A DNA stretch of 64,000 nt from Flavobacterium cupreum. GTDB lineage: Bacteria; Bacteroidota; Bacteroidia; Flavobacteriales; Flavobacteriaceae. The notes beneath the pieces were generated by a model, which was given only the letters and a program-made list of their open reading frames with translations, was not told the origin of the DNA and searched no databases. The DNA is taken from the NCBI RefSeq assembly GCF_003996965.1, contig NZ_QWDM01000006.1:1-64000 (forward strand), read 5' to 3'. Below, one piece after another: positions 1 to 7,862 of this stretch; the stretch's first letter is position 1; each line of letters opens with the position of its first letter. A program made the position numbers and the translations under genes.

Positions 1-152
1 TAGTTGTTAAGGCATAATTGCCGACAACAAAATAATGTAAAGTAAAATAGAATACACATTGTGTAGCTACAGCTAAAAGAACAGATTGACACAGACTATT
101 TTACATAATCTTTTACTTTCCATAACCATTGTTATGTAAAGCTTTACATAAC
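1..152. repeat. AT-rich leader with a 22-bp perfect palindrome
   Basis: Positions 131-152 form a perfect palindrome, GTTATGTAAAG followed by CTTTACATAAC. The word ATGTAAAG recurs at 35-42, and a related TTTTACATAA lies near 110-119. A smaller hairpin (TTGT..GGC/GCC..ACAA) lies within the first 30 bases and may continue off the window edge. The palindrome sits exactly where the homologous part of the DUF932 gene begins, so it could be a recombination or insertion junction, or a cluster of protein-binding sites. No function can be assigned. Confidence 0.6.
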
Positions 153-833
153 AAAGGGGAACGCATATTTATCACAGCCAAACTTCCCGACTATATTCGA
201 GTTGGAAATGGTGATGATGTAACCGAAAAATACATTTTCCTGACCACTTCGCACGATGGTAGCGGAAGTATCACAGCCGCTTTTACGCCTATCCGTATCG
301 TTTGCCAAAACACCCTTAATGCTTCATTGCGAAATATGACAAATGTAGTGCGTATAAAACACACATCGGGAGCAAAACAGCGTATTGAGAACGCTCACAA
401 GATTATGGGATTGGCGAACACCTTGAGCAGTCAGTTAGAGAACATATTCAATGAATGGGCAAAAGTAAAGGTAACAGACCAAGAAGTAAGAAAACTAATC
501 CAATTGGCACTTTGTCCTAATAAGGAAACGTATGATTTGCTTAAAAAAGGTACGGAAAATGAAGTTTCCACTCTCTTCAAAAATACTGTGGAAGATGCGT
601 TTGCCTACGCTATGGTAAGTGATACTCAGCAGATGGAAACAACCAAAGGCACATTGTTCGGGGCATATAACGCTGTTACAGGCTACTATCAGAATGTACG
701 CAATTACAAGGATAGCGAAGCGAAGCTACAGAGCATTGTGTTGGGTGGTACTGCCCAACTCAAATCACAAAAAGCATTTGACTTGTGTACAGGCTTTGCC
801 TTAGATGGCGCTGAAATCCTAAACTTTAATTAG
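129..833 (+). CDS. DUF932 family protein, N-terminally truncated
   Basis: The 234-residue product matches the central and C-terminal part of the DUF932 (phage/plasmid-like TIGR03299) family. Recognisable family features are the segment GERIFITAKLPDYIRV, the TSHDGSGS turn and the IVCQNTLNASL stretch. Family members normally carry over 100 further residues before GERIF. Here those are replaced by about ten residues (MLCKALHNK) translated from the 22-bp palindrome. The gene is therefore probably a 5'-deleted remnant, although an open frame with an ATG is kept. DUF932 genes often sit beside PRTRC cassettes on mobile elements, as here. Their function is unknown. Confidence 0.7.
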   Translation: MLCKALHNKGERIFITAKLPDYIRVGNGDDVTEKYIFLTTSHDGSGSITAAFTPIRIVCQNTLNASLRNMTNVVRIKHTSGAKQRIENAHKIMGLANTLSSQLENIFNEWAKVKVTDQEVRKLIQLALCPNKETYDLLKKGTENEVSTLFKNTVEDAFAYAMVSDTQQMETTKGTLFGAYNAVTGYYQNVRNYKDSEAKLQSIVLGGTAQLKSQKAFDLCTGFALDGAEILNFN

Positions 834-840
834 ATAGCCA

Positions 841-870
841 AAGGCTACCGCCTTAATCGGTGGTAGCCTT
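841..870 (+). terminator. 12-bp stem hairpin after DUF932 gene
   Basis: AAGGCTACCGCC pairs with GGTGGTAGCCTT across a six-base loop, with one G-T pair. It lies 8 bases after the DUF932 stop codon. The following bases (GATATAAAAAT) are not a clean T-tract, so it may be an RNA processing or stability hairpin instead of a strong terminator. Confidence 0.5.
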
Positions 871-888
871 GATATAAAAATAACTGGT

Positions 889-1086
889 ATGAAAGCAAAA
901 TCAATAGACGAAGCTAAAAGTATGGCTAAATCACTAAGCCTTGAAAAGAAATATAAAAACGAAGCTATATATATCATTTACTGCAATAGAACCGAGTATT
1001 TCTATATAGATACCAATAGCCTTTTAAGGACTTGGGAACAGCTTACAGGCTGTTACGAAAACGGAGTTTATACCGATGAAAACTGA
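889..1086 (+). CDS. Hypothetical small protein (65 aa)
   Basis: A 65-residue soluble protein with a lysine-rich amphipathic N-terminus and a tyrosine-rich middle (NEAIYIIYCNRTEYFYIDT). It is not recognised as a named family. It lies between the DUF932 hairpin and the next small gene, 11 bases apart, in the same direction as the PRTRC cassette. The fold looks like a short beta-hairpin protein. Codon use matches its neighbours, so I regard it as real. Confidence 0.6.
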   Translation: MKAKSIDEAKSMAKSLSLEKKYKNEAIYIIYCNRTEYFYIDTNSLLRTWEQLTGCYENGVYTDEN

Positions 1087-1097
1087 ATAATTAAATT

Positions 1098-1292
1098 ATG
1101 CAGATAACAGATTTGAACGGTTGCCCTATTGAGGTAACCAACCTGAAAGAAGCCATTAAAATTGCAGGACAGTACAAAAAATACCGCCATGAGGATAAAA
1201 ATTTCTCCGAGTTCGATAAAAGGCAGAAAACCTATTGGACACATATGTACGAGAAACTCAGAGCCATTAAAAAACAATTAGACGACAATTAA
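1098..1292 (+). CDS. Hypothetical small protein (64 aa), PRTRC-adjacent
   Basis: A 64-residue charged, mostly helical protein (DLKEAIKIA-like helix, then YKKYRHEDKNFSEFDKRQK). It ends 12 bases before the PRTRC protein E gene and probably shares its transcript. Small proteins of this kind commonly precede PRTRC genes in Bacteroidota mobile elements, but I cannot name a function. No signal peptide or membrane segment is present. Confidence 0.6.
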   Translation: MQITDLNGCPIEVTNLKEAIKIAGQYKKYRHEDKNFSEFDKRQKTYWTHMYEKLRAIKKQLDDN

Positions 1293-1304
1293 AATTTTAG
1301 AACG

Positions 1305-1904
1305 ATGAATGCAAATTTTTTCCATAAGATAGCACAGTTGCAGATTGCAGGTGATTTGCAACTTACCATAGCAAAAGGAGCAGAAAACAACCTAATCGTA
1401 TCGGTTATGCTCCAAAACGAACAATGCGGAGATAACGCAAAGAATATCATACCGCCCCTAAATCTTCGGGGAACAGCCGAAGAACTCGACAACGGTTTTT
1501 TCGAGAAGATAACCACACCCATACAAACCGCTTCGGGCTTGATGGTCGATATGGATAGCTTTATGAAGCAGTTGGAAGAAACCAAAAAACAGTCGGCTAT
1601 GGAGAAAGACAAAGCCGACAGGCAGAAGAAAGAACAGGAAGCCAGAGATAAGAAGTTCAAAGACGCAATGGCAAAGGCGGATGAACTGGAAAAAGAAGGC
1701 AAATTCCGTGAGGCGTGGTTAAAAGTACCCGAAATAACAGAGTTCCCTGAAAAGGCTGACGAGATACGCAGACGTAAAAGAGAACTGTCCGACAAGTTTT
1801 CTGCGCCAAGTCTTTTCGGAGCTGTCGAGGAAGAAAAAGCCGAACCCGCAAAAGCGGAAGAAGTAACTGCCGAGTACTCAGCAGAAACTGCGGAGGAAAA
1901 CTAA
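1305..1904 (+). CDS. PRTRC system protein E
   Basis: The 199-residue product resembles the PRTRC protein E family. It has an N-terminal globular part (NANFFHKIAQLQIAGDLQL, then a PPLNLRGTAEELD motif). From about residue 80 follows a long, highly charged coiled coil rich in K/E/Q, then an acidic tail (EEEKAEPAKAEEV). PRTRC stands for ParB-related, ThiF-related cassette, a gene group found mostly on plasmids and ICEs whose molecular task is unknown. The gene is followed at 26 bases by protein C. Confidence 0.85.
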   Translation: MNANFFHKIAQLQIAGDLQLTIAKGAENNLIVSVMLQNEQCGDNAKNIIPPLNLRGTAEELDNGFFEKITTPIQTASGLMVDMDSFMKQLEETKKQSAMEKDKADRQKKEQEARDKKFKDAMAKADELEKEGKFREAWLKVPEITEFPEKADEIRRRKRELSDKFSAPSLFGAVEEEKAEPAKAEEVTAEYSAETAEEN

Positions 1905-1929
1905 ATGTAATAACTTAAAATTCATCATC

Positions 1930-2148
1930 ATGTTATTAGCAACGCAATTGGAAAGAGTGTTCATTCTTAGAGATAAAGGACACGACATAAAACTAACCGA
2001 TCCCGAACCACGCTGGAGCGTGGAAGCAGTACTAAATTTTTATGCTAGCAGGTATCCCATTTTGACAACCGCCAAAATATCCGCACCCGCGATCAAGGAT
2101 GATGCAGTAGAATACCGATTTGAGAGCGTAATGGGCACTAAAGGTTAA
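1930..2148 (+). CDS. PRTRC system protein C
   Basis: A compact 72-residue protein that matches PRTRC protein C in length and pattern: a basic N-terminal beta strand (LERVFILRDKGHDIKLTDP), the PRWSVEAVLNFYASRYPILTT helix region and a final strand (VEYRFESVMGTKG). The pattern recalls the ubiquitin-like beta-grasp fold that has been proposed to work with ThiF/E1-like partners. A ThiF-like gene lies three genes downstream, which is consistent but not proof. Confidence 0.88.
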   Translation: MLLATQLERVFILRDKGHDIKLTDPEPRWSVEAVLNFYASRYPILTTAKISAPAIKDDAVEYRFESVMGTKG

Positions 2149-2164
2149 ATCTAAATTTAAAACA

Positions 2165-3340
2165 ATGAACTATGCACACACATATCATATCGGAAACAAT
2201 CAAGCCACCCGAACAAAAAAGACAAAGGCAGTTGTACCAACAGCTCAGCGAGTTCGCCCAATGGATGCAAAAACCAAAAGATGCGGGCGAGGTTCAAAAA
2301 GACAAACGCAGGTCAGTCCCTGTGGAAATGTTGCCAATGGTTTTCTAAAGACTGCGTTTCTGCCCAGACTGAGAGAAACGCAAACTGTGCAAGCTTGCAC
2401 AGAAAGAGTAAAAACAGAAAGTGATTTTTATCAGTCCCTTTCCAAACTTGCCGAGCATTACAAGATAGAACCAATGCAGACCTGTCAGTTTCAATATCCG
2501 TACAATATAGCTTTGGCTATGTGGGATATGGAAGAAAAGCTAACGCAAAGTGTTCTGAATTGGCAGGAAATACGTTTGGTACAGGATAGTAAGAAAACCT
2601 ATTTCATCAGTGAGGAAAAATACAGCACAGGCACAACCCTGTATTATATACCGATTGAACCGCTGTATCAGATGCTACACGACCCCAAGCGCAAAAGAAA
2701 CGCCCAACTGCTTATTTCTGTCTGCTCTTACTTATATCACATTGCGGACATTCCTTATTTCAGACAGGAAAACAGTTATCTGTATTGGATGTATGAAATG
2801 CATAAAGAATGGGTGGAACAGGACGACGAAACAGACGAAAATGAAGCGTATAAACTTGAGTTTGAAAAAGCGAAATTCATTGGGGATTGTATCGAGCAAA
2901 AGATTTTTAACCCTATGAGTTTACAGGTATTCGGTCAGCGTTTAGACACTTTTAAAAGAAGTGATGCATTTGACCACGAATGTTGGCAGATTGCGTGCAA
3001 TGCCTTTGTACTATATACGGAATATCCAAAAGCAAGTATTTACCGAAATGCTCCAATGCGGGAACAAGACCCTGATAACGATGACGACGACAATGAAACC
3101 ATTGGTATGGAAAAGTATATTTCCTTTATATCGCATACAAAAGGATGGCTGTATGAGAACCTTGCCGAGAGCATCAACAACGAGTTTAACGAGTATGCAG
3201 AAATGCAGGAACCGACCATCTGTAAAAGTTTTGACAAAAAAGGGATAACGGAAAACAGCCTTGATTTTGAGAACAGATTATTTGCTCTCTTGGACGATAT
3301 GTGCAGTTTGCTTTATAATTATAAAACCACAAGAAAATGA
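2165..3340 (+). CDS. PRTRC system protein F (start uncertain)
   Basis: The reliable part starts around residue 60 (AFLPRLRE) and runs to the end at 3340. It contains the block QFQYPYNIALAMWDMEEKL, several aromatic-rich helices and an acidic DPDNDDDDNE linker before a C-terminal helical part. This matches PRTRC protein F. The first 55-60 residues from ATG 2165 look non-coding and overlap a better-looking small frame, so the true start probably lies near 2345-2390. No in-frame ATG exists there; CTG 2360 and GTG 2387 are candidates. The stop overlaps the start of protein B by 4 bases, which indicates translational coupling. Confidence 0.75.
   Translation: MNYAHTYHIGNNQATRTKKTKAVVPTAQRVRPMDAKTKRCGRGSKRQTQVSPCGNVANGFLKTAFLPRLRETQTVQACTERVKTESDFYQSLSKLAEHYKIEPMQTCQFQYPYNIALAMWDMEEKLTQSVLNWQEIRLVQDSKKTYFISEEKYSTGTTLYYIPIEPLYQMLHDPKRKRNAQLLISVCSYLYHIADIPYFRQENSYLYWMYEMHKEWVEQDDETDENEAYKLEFEKAKFIGDCIEQKIFNPMSLQVFGQRLDTFKRSDAFDHECWQIACNAFVLYTEYPKASIYRNAPMREQDPDNDDDDNETIGMEKYISFISHTKGWLYENLAESINNEFNEYAEMQEPTICKSFDKKGITENSLDFENRLFALLDDMCSLLYNYKTTRK
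2172..2348 (+). CDS. Probable small gene overlapping the 5' end of PRTRC F
   Basis: In the frame starting at ATG 2172 there is a 58-residue open frame ending with TAA at 2346-2348. Its product (start MHTHIISETIKPPEQKRQRQ, then QQLSEFAQWMQ and a basic tail ending VPVEMLPMVF) looks like a normal soluble helical protein. The overlapping reading of the long frame from ATG 2165 gives an Arg/Thr/Gly/Cys-rich sequence typical of an out-of-frame shadow. I infer that this small gene is real and that protein F starts later. There is no independent support beyond amino-acid composition. Confidence 0.5.
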   Translation: MHTHIISETIKPPEQKRQRQLYQQLSEFAQWMQKPKDAGEVQKDKRRSVPVEMLPMVF

Positions 3341-4062
3341 AAAATACAACCGATATAACAGAAAGCTTTGGTACGCTGTACCATCCTAAAACCGCACTCG
3401 TTTTCTATGAAACCAGAGGAACAGACAGCGATGTGTATGTGGAGTATTTTGACATGGACAATAACGGAACTCCTATTAATGCCCACCCACTCACAGAAAG
3501 GGAAGCAAAAGTATTGGCGAGGGCATTAGTAACAGAAAAGGACAGGGATAAAGCATTTTTAAAATCCAATGGAATATTGCCGACAAACATACTGCATATT
3601 AGTCATAATACAGATAAAGGTTCGGTATTGTGGTACACCAAAGCACAAAGACGACAAATGTATTTTGTGGACGGTTTGGCAATACCCAACGGAATGGCTT
3701 ATGCACCGCCAATGATTTGGTATGCCAACAAAAATAGTCTTACGGTATTTGCATTGGCAAGCGAGCGACGACCGACAGAAAAAACACCTTTGTATTGCGC
3801 ACCATTTTTCAACATCTATGAAGATGGGAAAGTATGTATGGGTTCAGTCAATATCAATATTAAAAACTCGGCTTCGGTTGAGGAATTTACCAACGGTTGG
3901 GAAGACTACTTTTTTAATTCCTATTTCAGCCATTTATTGGGAAGAAACAGCCCAATAAAAGGCAATTGTGTAAACCTTTGGAAAGACCTAATCAATTCAG
4001 ATAAGTCCTTTCCTAAAGAGGTACTGAAAAAAAATAACAAAACCCTTAAAAATCTATTGTGA
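3337..4062 (+). CDS. PRTRC system protein B
   Basis: The 241-residue product matches PRTRC protein B: an N-terminal beta-rich segment with YHPKTALVFYE, the motif LWYTKAQRRQMYF, the segment IPNGMAYAPPMIWYA and a late KGNCVNLWKDLI block. No catalytic motif is evident. It overlaps protein F by 4 bases at its start and the ThiF-like gene by 4 bases at its end, so F-B-ThiF form a tightly coupled operon. Function is unknown. Confidence 0.88.
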   Translation: MKNTTDITESFGTLYHPKTALVFYETRGTDSDVYVEYFDMDNNGTPINAHPLTEREAKVLARALVTEKDRDKAFLKSNGILPTNILHISHNTDKGSVLWYTKAQRRQMYFVDGLAIPNGMAYAPPMIWYANKNSLTVFALASERRPTEKTPLYCAPFFNIYEDGKVCMGSVNINIKNSASVEEFTNGWEDYFFNSYFSHLLGRNSPIKGNCVNLWKDLINSDKSFPKEVLKKNNKTLKNLL

Positions 4063-4868
4063 TGAATACTGAGAAAACAAAAATACATTTTACGGATAAC
4101 TACCTTATAAATCCGACTAACCCTATCACTGTAAACGTAATCGGTGCAGGAGGCACGGGTTCTAAAGTACTGACCGCCTTAATGGAAATGAACCACAGCT
4201 TAATTGAACTTGGACACGCAGGATTATCCGTTCGCCTTTGGGATGATGATGTTATCACGACTGCCAATTTGGGCAGACAGCGTTTTGCCGAGTCCGAGGT
4301 TGGCTTATTTAAATCCGTTGCCCTTATTAATCGGGCAAATCGTTTTATGGGAACTTATTGGAAAGCGGAAACGGTGAAATTTGAGAAAGATAGTTTGGGA
4401 AGACTGCCCCAAAATGCACAGGCAACTATCTATATTACTTGTGTGGACAATGTACAGGCGAGGTTTGGCGTTGCTGAAATACTTAAAGAATTATGCAACC
4501 GCAGAAATCATAGAGATACACCTAAATATTGGTTAGACTTTGGCAACAGCCAACATACAGGACAGGTCATATTATCCACTATTGGAGAAATTAAGCAACC
4601 CAATTCTGAAAAGTATGAAACGGTGGCAAGCTTGCCATTTGTTACCGAAGAATTTGGAGAATTGCTACTACAGTCCGAAGAACAGGACGACACACCAAGC
4701 TGTTCCTTAGCAGAAGCCTTGGAAAAACAGGAATTATTTATCAATTCTGCCTTGGCACAAATGGGATGTTCGCTGTTGTGGAGTTTGTTCCGTTATGGCA
4801 TGACCGAGTACAGGGGATTTTTCCTTAATCTTGGAAATTTTCAGTCACAACCCCTAAAAGTCGCCTGA
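4059..4868 (+). CDS. PRTRC system ThiF family protein (E1-like)
   Basis: A 269-residue Rossmann-fold protein of the ThiF/MoeB/E1 superfamily. The nucleotide-binding motif VIGAGGTGSKVLTAL is at about residues 26-40. It is followed by WDDDVITTANLGRQRF, the E1 signature with the Asp and Arg that contact ATP, and later by TCVDNVQARFG. Family members adenylate the C-terminus of a ubiquitin-like protein. No obvious catalytic Cys-X-X-Cys zinc pair is seen, so it may be a short adenylating enzyme. It is the last gene of the cassette and a strong hairpin follows. Confidence 0.88.
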   Translation: MMNTEKTKIHFTDNYLINPTNPITVNVIGAGGTGSKVLTALMEMNHSLIELGHAGLSVRLWDDDVITTANLGRQRFAESEVGLFKSVALINRANRFMGTYWKAETVKFEKDSLGRLPQNAQATIYITCVDNVQARFGVAEILKELCNRRNHRDTPKYWLDFGNSQHTGQVILSTIGEIKQPNSEKYETVASLPFVTEEFGELLLQSEEQDDTPSCSLAEALEKQELFINSALAQMGCSLLWSLFRYGMTEYRGFFLNLGNFQSQPLKVA

Positions 4869-4882
4869 TCCAAAATCGGGCG

Positions 4883-4926
4883 GCAAAAAGACACTCCCTC
4901 CCAAAAGGTCGGGACAGTCTTTTTGC
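4883..4926. terminator. Terminator closing the PRTRC operon
   Basis: GCAAAAAGAC at 4883-4892 pairs with GTCTTTTTGC at 4917-4926, with an inner CTCCC/GGGAC-type pairing. The A-rich and T-rich arms allow termination from both directions. It starts 15 bases after the ThiF-family stop codon. The next 280 bases up to arsR hold no gene that I can support. Confidence 0.75.
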
Positions 4927-5164
4927 GTTTAAGCGGTGCAGTCATTTTAATAAAAATGCACAATGCGCCATTTTATCAAACAGACTGCGAAAATTTTATA
5001 AGGGATATGCAGTATCCCTTTTGTTATTTTAGAGGACTTCTTTTCTTTCCGTAAAAGCGGCCAAAGAAAAGATTCTGTGTTATACTCCAAATTTTTTTGA
5101 ACCCTTTTTTGTTGAAATAAATAAGCATTTTTTAACCTCATATAAAATATAAGAGTTAAATCCT

Positions 5165-5198
5165 TTTGTCTTTGAAATTAATATCGTAATATTGCGAT
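5165..5198 (+). promoter_or_regulatory. arsR promoter with ArsR-type operator
   Basis: TTTG at 5165-5168 and TAATATTG at 5187-5194 (18 bases apart) fit the Bacteroidota promoter TTTG/TAnnTTTG. The inverted repeat ATCGTAATATTGCGAT at 5183-5198 covers the -7 box, so a bound repressor would block it. A closely similar site lies before the second ars gene (5566-5581). Assignment of ArsR as the binding protein is an inference from position. Confidence 0.65.
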
Positions 5199-5213
5199 GT
5201 AAAAATAAAAGAG

Positions 5214-5543
5214 ATGGGAATTACTAAAACAGACATGTATACTGATGAACAAAACAAGTTGGCATCACTTCTTAAAGTTTTGGGTCATCCTGCCAGGATA
5301 GCAATCCTTCAGCATATTATCAACCAAAAAACTTGTATTTGCAACGATTTGGTCGATGAGCTGGGATTGGCACAGGCTACGATCTCACAGCATCTAAAAG
5401 AATTAAAAAGTATCGGAATCATTCAAGGTTCTATAGATGGAAAATCTGTCTGTTATTGTATCGAAGAAAAGGTTTGGAAACAGTTTCAAGAACAATTTAA
5501 TGAATTCTTCAACCAGAACGTAGAAGTAAAAAAATGCTGTTGA
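5214..5543 (+). CDS. arsR: ArsR family metalloregulatory repressor
   Basis: A 109-residue winged-helix repressor of the ArsR/SmtB family. The helix-turn-helix region is around residues 40-65 (LVDELGLAQATISQHLKEL) and is preceded by the metal-site motif TCICND, a CxC pair typical of arsenite sensors. A further Cys pair ends the protein (VKKCC). It would release the ars promoter when arsenite binds. It stands first in the ars operon, behind its own operator. Confidence 0.92.
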   Translation: MGITKTDMYTDEQNKLASLLKVLGHPARIAILQHIINQKTCICNDLVDELGLAQATISQHLKELKSIGIIQGSIDGKSVCYCIEEKVWKQFQEQFNEFFNQNVEVKKCC

Positions 5544-5556
5544 AAGCATTTTTTTA
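5529..5556 (+). terminator. Terminator overlapping the arsR stop codon
   Basis: AAAAAATGCT (5529-5538) pairs with AGCATTTTTT (5545-5554), followed by further T. It overlaps the last codons of arsR. It would let arsR be transcribed alone, with a second promoter/operator just downstream serving the resistance genes. Confidence 0.6.
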
Positions 5557-5565
5557 TTCATTAAT

Positions 5566-5581
5566 ATCGTAATATCGCTAT
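5566..5581 (+). promoter_or_regulatory. Second ArsR-type operator
   Basis: The 14-base string TTAATATCGTAATAT before arsR (5178-5192) is repeated at 5561-5575, continuing ATCGTAATATCGCTAT. It lies between the arsR terminator and the DUF6428 gene. The palindrome is less perfect than the first copy. Its position predicts co-regulation of the resistance genes by ArsR. Confidence 0.6.
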
Positions 5582-5634
5582 ATAACATTAATTATTAAAT
5601 TGTCCATTATATTCACATTTAAAATTTACTTATT

Positions 5635-6108
5635 ATGAAACTATCAGAAATTAAAGAAATTTTACCAACATTAGAAAATGTTGAATTTCAGCTAGAAAAT
5701 GGAGCATTGGTTCCCGAACACTTCCATGTTACAGAAGTAGGTCAGATTATTAAGAACTTCATTGACTGTGGCGGCGTAATCCGAAATGAGAAAGTTGTCA
5801 ATTTTCAATTATGGAATGCTGACGATTATCAGCACCGTCTAAAACCGGGAAAGTTATTGAACATTATCAAATTGTCTGAAGAAAAACTAGGCATTGAAGA
5901 TCATGATATTGAAGTGGAATATCAGGACATTACTATAGGTAAATATGACTTGGGATTTAATGGTAAAAATTTCATTTTGTTAAACAAGCAAACTGCGTGT
6001 CTGGCTCAGGACCAATGTGGAATCCCGTCCGATACATCGAAGGTAAACGCATCACAGCTAAATGTTGACAATACCAATTCATGCACACCCGGCGGAGGCT
6101 GCTGTTAA
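5635..6108 (+). CDS. DUF6428 family protein, arsenic-operon associated
   Basis: A 157-residue soluble protein of the DUF6428 type, a family regularly found directly after arsR in Bacteroidota ars operons. A conserved-looking block is NGALVPEHFHVTEVGQI, followed by FIDCGG. The C-terminus is cysteine-rich (TACLAQDQCGIP, then NSCTPGGGCC), which would suit binding of arsenite or another thiol-seeking metal. The biochemical role is not known; metallochaperone is a guess. It lies 38 bases before the phosphatase/reductase gene. Confidence 0.75.
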   Translation: MKLSEIKEILPTLENVEFQLENGALVPEHFHVTEVGQIIKNFIDCGGVIRNEKVVNFQLWNADDYQHRLKPGKLLNIIKLSEEKLGIEDHDIEVEYQDITIGKYDLGFNGKNFILLNKQTACLAQDQCGIPSDTSKVNASQLNVDNTNSCTPGGGCC

Positions 6109-6147
6109 TTTTTTAATATTAAATAAACCATCATACCAATTAAGATA

Positions 6148-6762
6148 ATGTTATATACTGAAATAGAAAATACCATTCAATCATTTGACTTTAAACAGAT
6201 TTCTGAAGAACGTAAAGGTGTTCTTCAGCCTCTGGTTGACTTTATTCAAAATAAGGCAAATAGCAGGCAGGAAATCAGATTGAACCTAATCTGCACACAT
6301 AATTCGAGAAGAAGCCATTTGTCTCAGGTCTGGGCACAGACTGCAGCTGCATATTATACTATAAAAAATGTTTCCTGCTATTCAGGAGGTACTGAAGCTA
6401 CAGCCTTATTCCCGATGGCAGCAGAAACACTGGAGCTTTCAGGCTTTAAAGTTAAAACGCTTTCAGATGGCAAAAACCCTGTTTACACCATTAAGTTTTC
6501 TGCGAATAAACTTCCTGTCATTGGGTTTTCTAAAACCTATGATGATGATTTTAACCCTGAAAGTGAGTTCGCAGCTATAATGACCTGTTCTCAGGCCGAT
6601 GGCGGCTGTCCATTTATTGCAGGTGCCGAAAAGCGTATCCCTATTACTTTTGAAGACCCAAAAATATCTGATGGTACGCCACAGCAAAAGCAAATATATC
6701 AGGAGCGCAGCCTGCAGATCGGAACTGAAATGTTTTATGTATTCTCAAAAATCAAACAATAA
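6148..6762 (+). CDS. arsC: Arsenate reductase-like low-molecular-weight phosphatase
   Basis: The 204-residue product carries the low-molecular-weight protein tyrosine phosphatase P-loop CTHNSRRS (C-X5-R) at about residues 52-59. Together with the [18 protein letters not shown] segment this is typical of the Bacteroidota thioredoxin-linked arsenate reductase-like proteins. A second cysteine pair ([11 protein letters not shown]) near residue 149 could serve in the reductive cascade. It would reduce arsenate to arsenite for export by the next gene, whose start is 3 bases after the stop. Confidence 0.82.
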   Translation: MLYTEIENTIQSFDFKQISEERKGVLQPLVDFIQNKANSRQEIRLNLICTHNSRRSHLSQVWAQTAAAYYTIKNVSCYSGGTEATALFPMAAETLELSGFKVKTLSDGKNPVYTIKFSANKLPVIGFSKTYDDDFNPESEFAAIMTCSQADGGCPFIAGAEKRIPITFEDPKISDGTPQQKQIYQERSLQIGTEMFYVFSKIKQ

Positions 6763-6764
6763 AA

Positions 6765-7835
6765 ATGTCAGCAAATAACTGTGCACCCGTTTCTGGGCGC
6801 AAGAAATTAAGTTTTTTAGACAGATTTTTAACGCTGTGGATTTTTCTGGCTATGGCACTTGGTGTAGCAATAGGCTATTTTATCCCCTCAAGCGGTAATT
6901 TCATCAATTCTTTTTCCAGCGGAACAACCAATATTCCTTTGGCTGTAGGGCTTATTCTTATGATGTATCCGCCTTCGGCAAAAGTGAAATATGAGCAAAT
7001 GGGACAGGTTTTCAAAAACACTAAGATTTTAGGTGCATCGCTATTTTTAAACTGGATTGTCGGGCCAATTTTAATGTTTTCCCTGGCTTTGCTTTTTTTA
7101 AATGGCTATCCTGAATATATGATAGGTGTCATCCTTATCGGTCTGGCACGCTGTATAGCCATGGTAGTAGTCTGGAACGACCTTGCAGACGGAAACAGGG
7201 AATATGCTGCCGGGCTTATTGCGCTAAATAGTATCTTTCAGGTTTTGCTTTACAGCGTATACGCTTATATCTTTATAACTGTTCTTCCTCCGTATTTTGG
7301 TTATGACGGATTTGAGGTAAATATCAGTATTGGTCCGATTGCAGAAAGTGTTGGTATCTATTTGGGAATTCCTTTCGCACTTGGCATCATAAGCCGATAT
7401 GCTCTTATTTCATTAAAAGGAACTGAATGGTTTGAAACTAAATATGTGTCTTTTATTTCGCCCATTACACTCCTGTCATTACTTTTTACAATCATTGTTA
7501 TGTTCAGCCTTAAAGGAGAACTGATTGTTCAAATCCCTATGGATGTAGTGCGTATTGCCATTCCTTTAGTGATTTACTTTACTCTAATGTTCATCATTAG
7601 TTTTTTTGTAGGCAAATATTTTGGAGCTGATTATTCAAAAGCAACAGCAATAGCCTTTACTGCTACAGGCAACAATTTTGAGCTTGCCATTGCGGTAGCC
7701 ATTGGTGTATTTGGAATCAACAGCGGTCAGGCATTTGCGGGCGTTATTGGTCCATTGGTAGAAGTCCCTGCACTCATTGCCTTAGTCAATGTGGCCTTTT
7801 GGTTCAGAAAAAAGTATTATTCAAAAAGCATTTAA
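6765..7835 (+). CDS. acr3: ACR3 family arsenite efflux transporter
   Basis: A 356-residue inner-membrane protein with about ten hydrophobic segments. The ACR3 signatures are present: [17 protein letters not shown], with the essential cysteine in transmembrane segment 4, and [18 protein letters not shown], with the conserved glutamate in segment 9. It exports arsenite using the proton gradient. Length is normal for the family. It is the last of the four tightly spaced ars genes. Confidence 0.93.
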   Translation: MSANNCAPVSGRKKLSFLDRFLTLWIFLAMALGVAIGYFIPSSGNFINSFSSGTTNIPLAVGLILMMYPPSAKVKYEQMGQVFKNTKILGASLFLNWIVGPILMFSLALLFLNGYPEYMIGVILIGLARCIAMVVVWNDLADGNREYAAGLIALNSIFQVLLYSVYAYIFITVLPPYFGYDGFEVNISIGPIAESVGIYLGIPFALGIISRYALISLKGTEWFETKYVSFISPITLLSLLFTIIVMFSLKGELIVQIPMDVVRIAIPLVIYFTLMFIISFFVGKYFGADYSKATAIAFTATGNNFELAIAVAIGVFGINSGQAFAGVIGPLVEVPALIALVNVAFWFRKKYYSKSI

Positions 7836-7862
7836 CAGCTTATAATTTTCATAACAGTAAAC

